A stretch of 35,493 nucleotides of DNA, taken from NCBI RefSeq assembly GCF_001667945.1, contig NZ_LZJK01000080.1, positions 1 to 35,493 of the forward strand, written 5' to 3'. Shown here in pieces: positions 31,311 through 35,493 of the stretch. The first letter of the stretch is position 1. Every line of letters begins with the position of its first letter. The translations under genes and the position numbers were made by a program. The stretch is from Mycolicibacter sinensis. Lineage in GTDB: Bacteria; Actinomycetota; Actinomycetes; Mycobacteriales; Mycobacteriaceae. Under the pieces are notes generated by a model that was not told the DNA's origin, made no database searches, and worked only from the letters and a program-made list of their open reading frames with translations.

Positions 31311-31831
31311 ATCGGCTCCAGCCCGTCGCGGTAGCGCTGCGCCAGGTCCTGGTAGTACTTCGGGTTCGCGTTGATCCACATCTCGGCGCCGGTTCCGGCG
31401 AGCGGGCCCTTGACGACGGCGGGCGCACCGGTCACCAGGACCCCGTCCGGGATCTTGGTACCGGCGAGCACCGTGGCACCGGCCGCGATCAGACTGCGGC
31501 TGCCGATGACCGCACCGTCGAGCACCGTGGCGTGGTTGCCGATCAGCGCCTCGGCGCCCACGTGCGCCCCGTGGATCAGGCACATGTGCGCCACGGTCGC
31601 ACCGGGGCCGATGTCCACCGGAACACCGGGCGGCACGTGCAACACCGAGCCGTCCTGCACGTTGGCACCCTCCCGCACCACAATGGGGGCATCGTCGCCG
31701 CGCAGCACGGCACCGAACCACACTGAGGCGCCGGCCTCGATGGTGACGTCGCCGATCAAGGTGGCGGTCGGTGCGACGAACGCGGTGGGGTCGATCCGCG
31801 GAGAACGCCCGTTGAAGGAGAAGAGCTGCAT
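31307..31831 (-). CDS. Gamma-carbonic-anhydrase-like left-handed beta-helix protein (Rv3525c counterpart)
   Basis: 174 residues of hexapeptide repeats (IDPTAFVAPTATLIGDVTIE, IGPGATV, HVGAEALIGN, VIGSRSLIAAGATVLAG) that form a trimeric left-handed beta-helix. The three zinc-ligand histidines of the gamma-class are in place: His65 (VLHV), His82 (VAHM) and His87 (IHGAHVG). Length and position next to kshA match Rv3525c. Whether it hydrates CO2 or, like some relatives, acts on CoA compounds cannot be told. It is divergent from kshA with the KstR operator 70 bp upstream of its own start. Confidence 0.85.
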   Translation of the reverse strand: MQLFSFNGRSPRIDPTAFVAPTATLIGDVTIEAGASVWFGAVLRGDDAPIVVREGANVQDGSVLHVPPGVPVDIGPGATVAHMCLIHGAHVGAEALIGNHATVLDGAVIGSRSLIAAGATVLAGTKIPDGVLVTGAPAVVKGPLAGTGAEMWINANPKYYQDLAQRYRDGLEPI

Positions 31832-31901
31832 TGTTCAGATATACCTCAGGGCCGAAAGACCCCGAACCAGCAGGCTTTATTGCGAAACCCCGGAGAAAAA
31901 C

Positions 31902-31915
31902 TGTAACGTGTTCTA
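31902..31915. promoter_or_regulatory. KstR operator upstream of kshA
   Basis: TGTAACGTGTTCTA matches TnnAACnnGTTnnA at all fixed positions. It is 28 bp from the kshA start and 70 bp from the divergent Rv3525c-type gene. Confidence 0.9.
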
Positions 31916-31943
31916 GTTAGAAGCAACGGGTTGGAGGCAACAG

Positions 31944-33101
31944 GTGAGCACTGACAACGCCGAGGTCGGCGTCCGCGAAATCGACACGGGGACACTGCCG
32001 GATCGTTACGCCAGGGGCTGGCACTGCCTTGGCCCGGTGAAGGACTTCCGGGACGGCAAACCGCACGCCATCCACGCGTTCGGCGCCAAGCTGGTGGTGT
32101 TCGCCGACTCGCAGGGTGACCTGCACGTCTTGGACGCCTACTGCCGCCACATGGGCGGTGACCTGAGTCGCGGCACCATCAAGGGCGACGAGGTCGCCTG
32201 CCCGTTCCACGACTGGCGTTGGGGCGGCGACGGCCGCTGCAAGCTGGTCCCCTACTCCAAGCGGACGCCGCGGGTGGCCCGCACCCGCTCGTTCCCGACC
32301 GACGTGCGCGGCGGTTTGCTGTTCATGTGGCACGACCCGGAGGGCAACCCGCCGCCGGACGAGGTGCGGATCCCGGAGATCCCGGAGTGGTCCAGCGGAG
32401 AGTGGACCGACTGGCGCTGGAATTCCATGGTGATCGATTCGAACTGCCGCGACATCATCGACAACGTCACCGACTTCGCGCACTTCTTCTACATCCACTA
32501 CGGCCTGCCGACGTCGTTCAAGAACGTATTCGAAGGCCACATCGCCTCGCAGTACCTGCACAACGTCGGGCGTCCCGACGTTCCCGGGCTGGGCACCAGC
32601 TATGCCGGTGCCGAGCTGGATTCGGAGGCGTCCTACTTCGGGCCGTCGTTCATGATCAACTGGCTGCACAACAGCTACAGCGGTTTCAAGTCCGAGTCTA
32701 TCCTGATCAACTGCCACTACCCGATCAGCCACGACCAGTTCAAGCTGATGTGGGGTGTGATCGTGCAGAAGCCCAAGGGCCTGGACGACGAGACCACCGA
32801 GAAGCTCGCCGAGGTGATGACCGAAGGCGTCAGCAAGGGCTTCCTGCAGGACGTCGAGATCTGGACGCACAAGAGCCGGATCGAGAACCCGCTGCTGGTC
32901 GAGGAGGACGGTGCGGTCTACCAGCTGCGCCGTTGGTACTCGCAGTTCTACGTCGACGTCGCCGACGTCACCCCGGAGATGACCGACCGCTTCGAGATCG
33001 AGATCGACGCGACGGTGGCCAACGAGAAGTGGAACGCCGAGGTCGCCGAGAACCTGCGGGAACAGGCCGAGGCAGACGCCGACACCGTCAAGGCCGAGTA
33101 A
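31944..33101 (+). CDS. kshA: 3-ketosteroid 9-alpha-hydroxylase, oxygenase component KshA
   Basis: 385-residue Rieske non-heme iron monooxygenase that hydroxylates C9 of androstadienedione-type steroids and so triggers ring B opening. The Rieske [2Fe-2S] ligands are Cys67-x-His69 and Cys86-x2-His89. The mononuclear iron histidines are His180 and His185 (NVTDFAHFFYIHYG), with a later Asp in FLQDVEIW. It corresponds to Rv3526. The reductase partner KshB is not in the window. GTG 31944 has TTGGAGG upstream. Rv3527 follows after 7 bp, so the two are probably co-transcribed. Confidence 0.96.
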   Translation: MSTDNAEVGVREIDTGTLPDRYARGWHCLGPVKDFRDGKPHAIHAFGAKLVVFADSQGDLHVLDAYCRHMGGDLSRGTIKGDEVACPFHDWRWGGDGRCKLVPYSKRTPRVARTRSFPTDVRGGLLFMWHDPEGNPPPDEVRIPEIPEWSSGEWTDWRWNSMVIDSNCRDIIDNVTDFAHFFYIHYGLPTSFKNVFEGHIASQYLHNVGRPDVPGLGTSYAGAELDSEASYFGPSFMINWLHNSYSGFKSESILINCHYPISHDQFKLMWGVIVQKPKGLDDETTEKLAEVMTEGVSKGFLQDVEIWTHKSRIENPLLVEEDGAVYQLRRWYSQFYVDVADVTPEMTDRFEIEIDATVANEKWNAEVAENLREQAEADADTVKAE

Positions 33102-33108
33102 CACCGCC

Positions 33109-33582
33109 ATGGCCCCGGAGGAACGCGGCGTCCCGGGCGTTGAAGACCTGGCTCGGTCCATGCTGATGCTCTACGGCCCGCATGACGACCACGACGACGA
33201 GCCCGGTGCCGGCGATCCCGGTCCTGACACCCGGTACGCGCGGCAACCGCTGTTCCCGGTTGATCCGGCGCGCTATGAAGCGATACGTGCTGCGACCCAA
33301 CGGGACTCGGACCGCTACCTGCATTCCGGCCTGGTTCCGGTGGAATGCCGGCACTGCCGCGCCACCGTCGAGGTGAAGAAGCTGGGACCCGGATACACCT
33401 CGGTGCAGTGGAACTCGGCTTCGTTGCAGCAGTGCGCGTACTTCGCCGCCGAACGCGAAGCCGGCAACCCGAGCAGCCGCGCTCGCGGCTGCCCGAACCT
33501 GACGAAGAGCATTCGGCACGCCGTCGCCGAGGGGCACCTGGAGGAGACTTCCAGCGCCCCGCCCCCCGGCGACGGCGACTGA
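33109..33582 (+). CDS. Small Cys-containing protein (Rv3527 counterpart)
   Basis: 157 residues. The acidic, disordered start (YGPHDDHDDEPGAGDPGPD) is followed by a conserved region with VECRHCRATVEVKKLGPGYT, QWNSASLQQCAYFA and RARGCPNLTKSI. The four cysteines (CRHC plus two singles) could bind a metal or an Fe-S cluster, which would suit an electron-transfer or maturation helper for KshA; this is a guess. ATG 33109 stands 7 bp after kshA. It is of unknown function in M. tuberculosis, where the gene has the same position. Confidence 0.8.
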   Translation: MAPEERGVPGVEDLARSMLMLYGPHDDHDDEPGAGDPGPDTRYARQPLFPVDPARYEAIRAATQRDSDRYLHSGLVPVECRHCRATVEVKKLGPGYTSVQWNSASLQQCAYFAAEREAGNPSSRARGCPNLTKSIRHAVAEGHLEETSSAPPPGDGD

Positions 33583-33592
33583 GCGCACCGGC

Positions 33593-34738
33593 TCACAACC
33601 CGGCGAAGCGCTCCCGGACCTGCTCGGTGGTCAGGCCGTAATCCTCCAGCGAGTAATGGTGTTTGGGCGCGCGCGGTCCGGTCTTGCTCGCGGCGTAGTC
33701 GTCGGCCATCGCCTGACGTGCGGCATCCGAGAGCGGCAGCCCGAAGCGTTCGTAGATGCCGGCCGCGGTGGCCACCGGATCGGCGACGAACTCGTGGTAG
33801 TCGATATCGCAGAACTGGGCCTGATCGTATTGGCGGCGTTGGCTGTTGAACAGCTCCAACCCGCGAGCCCAGGTCTCCATCTCGTCGGCGCCGATCTGCG
33901 CGCCGACAAAGGTGTTCGACTGGCCTTCGGTGGTGTGCTGGGCCAGTGAGCACATCGACGCCAGGATGGTCTCAACCGGCCGGTGGCACTGCACGATGAG
34001 CGCATCGGGGTAGACGGCCATGATCGCGTCCAGGGCGAACAGGTGACTGGGATTCTTGAGCACCCACCGCTTGTCCGGGTCGTTGAGCCCGATCAGTTGC
34101 AGGTTGCGGCGGTGCCGCTGATACGACGGCGTCCAATCCTGCTCGGAAAGCCAGCGCGAATAGCTCGGCAGGTGCGCCAGGGTCTCATAGGACACCGAGT
34201 GCAGCGACTGGCGCAGCAACTGCCAGCACTCCTCCAGACCATCGGCGGTCATGAAGTGCAGCCCGGTGTAATCGGGGTTTTCTTCGTGGTGCCGGGCGAA
34301 CTGAGCCTGCATCTGGGCGAAGACCGGATTGGTCTCCCAGGTCTCGCGTGGCGGCCGGGGCTGCGGGAACTCGGCCAGCCACATCTCCAGGCCCTGATGG
34401 GCCGGATCGGCGCCCAGCAGCCGGTGCAGCGCGGTGGTGCCGGTGCGGGGCAGCCCAGTGACGAAAATCGGCCGCTCGATGGCGACGTCGGCGTATTCGG
34501 GATGCTGCTTCCACCCGGCCTGCGACAGCAGCCGGGCCACCAGCGCCCCGCGCAGGAAGAACCGGTTCATCTTGCTACCCAGCTCGGTGAGGTCGGCCTC
34601 GTTGCGGTAGGAGTCCAGCAGCACGCCGAGAGCTTCGCGGTAGTTGTCGTCGTCGGGTCCGAAGTCGTCGAGACCGACCATCTTGGTGGCCGAGGCGTGT
34701 AGATCTTCGACGGTGCCGACATCGGTGCGTGCTGTCAT
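33593..34738 (-). CDS. PAPS-dependent sulfotransferase family protein (Rv3529c counterpart)
   Basis: 381 residues. The 5'-phosphosulfate-binding loop IFVTGLPRTGTTALHRLL lies near residue 91, and the 3'-phosphate site is suggested by RWVLKNPSHLF and HRPVETILASMCSLAQ. It matches Rv3529c in length and position. The acceptor is unknown; sterol or steroid sulfation is suggested only by location. ATG 34738 shares its first base with the TGA stop of the SDR gene upstream on the same strand (TGATG), so they are translationally coupled. No KstR box is seen in the part of the operon that is present. Confidence 0.85.
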   Translation of the reverse strand: MTARTDVGTVEDLHASATKMVGLDDFGPDDDNYREALGVLLDSYRNEADLTELGSKMNRFFLRGALVARLLSQAGWKQHPEYADVAIERPIFVTGLPRTGTTALHRLLGADPAHQGLEMWLAEFPQPRPPRETWETNPVFAQMQAQFARHHEENPDYTGLHFMTADGLEECWQLLRQSLHSVSYETLAHLPSYSRWLSEQDWTPSYQRHRRNLQLIGLNDPDKRWVLKNPSHLFALDAIMAVYPDALIVQCHRPVETILASMCSLAQHTTEGQSNTFVGAQIGADEMETWARGLELFNSQRRQYDQAQFCDIDYHEFVADPVATAAGIYERFGLPLSDAARQAMADDYAASKTGPRAPKHHYSLEDYGLTTEQVRERFAGL

Positions 34739-35315
34739 CAGTTGTGGTACTCCCCGCAGTTGACGTCGAGGACCTGGCCGCTGATGCCGCTGGCCAGATC
34801 GCTGGCCAGGAACAGCACCGCCGAGGCCACCTCGTCCTCGGTGGGCAGGCGCTTCAGGTCGGAGTTCGCGGCGGTGGCGGCGTAGATCTGCTCCACGGTG
34901 GTGCCGTACTTGCCGGCCTGGTGGGCGAAGTAGCTCTGCAATGTCTCGCCCCAGATATAGCCGGGCGCAACGGAGTTGACCCGGATGCCCTGCTCCCCGA
35001 GTTCGGAGGCCAACGACTGCGACATCGCCAGCAACGCGGCCTTGGCCATCTTGTAGGCGCCGTACTTGGGCTGCGAGTGCCGGATCACCATCGAGTTCAG
35101 GTTGACAATCGAGCCGTGGGCCTCGGCCAGAGCCGGCGTGAACGCCTGGGTCAGGCGCAGTGCGCCGAGCCCACTGAGCTCGATGGCGTCTCGAATGTGC
35201 TGAAAGGTGGTCTGCGCCAGCGGCTTCATCGACGGCACCCGGAAGGCGTTGTTGATCAGCACGTCGATGTGGTCATACTCGGCCGACGCCACCTGCACCA
35301 GGTTGGCGACCTGGT
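34738..35315 (-). CDS. Short-chain dehydrogenase (Rv3530c counterpart), 5' part disrupted by a fold-back
   Basis: A classical SDR, about 190 C-terminal residues readable: DVLINNAFRVPSMKP (NNA motif), IVNLNSMVIRHSQPKYGAYK with the Ser/YxxxK catalytic set (Tyr-Lys-Met-Ala-Lys), RVNSVAPGYIWGETL and LDVNCGEYHN at the end. It should oxidise or reduce a hydroxyl group, probably on a steroid. Upstream of QVANLVQVASAEYDHIDV the minus-strand frame continues to 35463 but encodes nonsense (for example HQHQ, CPPPGGG), because the sequence turns back at about 35316. The missing N-terminal segment is found on the plus strand at 35311-35493. Confidence 0.8.
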
Positions 35316-35493
35316 GCTGGTGGCCCGCAGTGCGGATCGTCTCGAGGAGGTGGCTAAAGAGGTCACCGCCACCGGGCGGCGGGCACTGGCGGTGCCGGCC
35401 GACATCACCGACGACGACCAGGTCGCCAACCTGGTGCAGGTGGCGTCGGCCGAGTATGACCACATCGACGTGCTGATCAACAACGCCTTCCGG
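35239..35493. repeat. Inverted repeat with 77-bp perfect arms at the window end
   Basis: 35239-35315 is the exact reverse complement of 35417-35493, with a 101-bp spacer. Both arms code for the same SDR segment (QVANLVQ to LINNAFR), once per strand. The repeat may extend beyond the window's edge. Confidence 0.95.
35311..35493 (+). pseudogene. Inverted N-terminal segment of the same SDR
   Basis: The plus strand reads LVLVARSADRLEEVAKEVTA, then GRRALAVPADITDDDQVANL and on to DVLINNAFR. This is exactly the stretch expected upstream of the SDR on the opposite strand (second strand of the Rossmann fold, the ADITD motif). It overlaps the 77-bp inverted repeat, so residues are duplicated. It is not a separate gene. 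Confidence 0.85.

Noticed and set aside
35319..35463. An N-terminal extension of the minus-strand SDR to 35463
   Set aside because: The extra residues are antisense of the plus-strand SDR fragment created by the fold-back and contain no Rossmann motif.

Overview
High-GC actinobacterial DNA, almost certainly from a non-tuberculous Mycobacterium. Nearly every housekeeping gene has a recognisable M. tuberculosis counterpart, and four perfect KstR operators (TnnAACnnGTTnnA) are visible. The backbone is the sterol side-chain/ring degradation locus corresponding to Rv3515c-Rv3530c. All identifications come from reading motifs and from memory of the families; no search was run.

Layout. 1-4.8 kb: tail of a beta-lactamase-fold protein, a succinate-semialdehyde dehydrogenase (gabD2), an exported PE-PPE-domain esterase-like protein and a convergent WS/DGAT acyltransferase. 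4.8-11.3 kb: divergent fadD19 / echA19 around a KstR box, an SDR coupled to echA19, an AbiEi/DUF559-like gene bracketed by hairpins, cyp142, and a divergent acetoacetate-decarboxylase-like gene (Rv3519 type). 11.3-23.5 kb: an accessory island inside the sterol locus. It holds three type VII secretion (ESX)-associated polymorphic-toxin-like cassettes with one shared N-terminal helical domain and different C-termini (two glycine-zipper membrane tails, one TNT-type NAD glycohydrolase domain), each followed by a different putative immunity gene. Two copies of a small DUF2563-type gene, two copies of a divergent membrane protein and a 913-residue Gly/Pro-rich ESX accessory-like protein go with them. 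23.5-35.5 kb: the sterol locus resumes with a KstR-boxed acyl-CoA synthetase, an SRPBCC protein, an F420-type oxidoreductase (Rv3520c), a double DUF35 protein (Rv3521), ltp4, ltp3, a second F420-type oxidoreductase, a ketosteroid-isomerase-like protein, a gamma-carbonic-anhydrase-like protein (Rv3525c), kshA, Rv3527, a sulfotransferase (Rv3529c) and an SDR (Rv3530c).

How the genes work together. CYP142 oxidises the sterol side-chain terminus, FadD19 activates it to a CoA thioester, EchA19 hydrates an enoyl-CoA, and Ltp3/Ltp4 with the DUF35 protein probably form a retro-aldolase for side-chain shortening. FadD19 and Ltp3/Ltp4 are linked in Rhodococcus to C-24-branched sterols. KshA opens the ring system by 9-alpha-hydroxylation. 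The island is unrelated in function. It shows signs of cassette exchange: a 1.17-kb direct repeat, truncated gene remnants abutting immunity genes, an in-frame TAG splitting the TNT toxin, and a disrupted toxin N-terminus.

The last 255 bases form a 77-bp-arm inverted repeat that turns the Rv3530c-like SDR back on itself. This is probably an assembly or amplification fold-back at a contig end.
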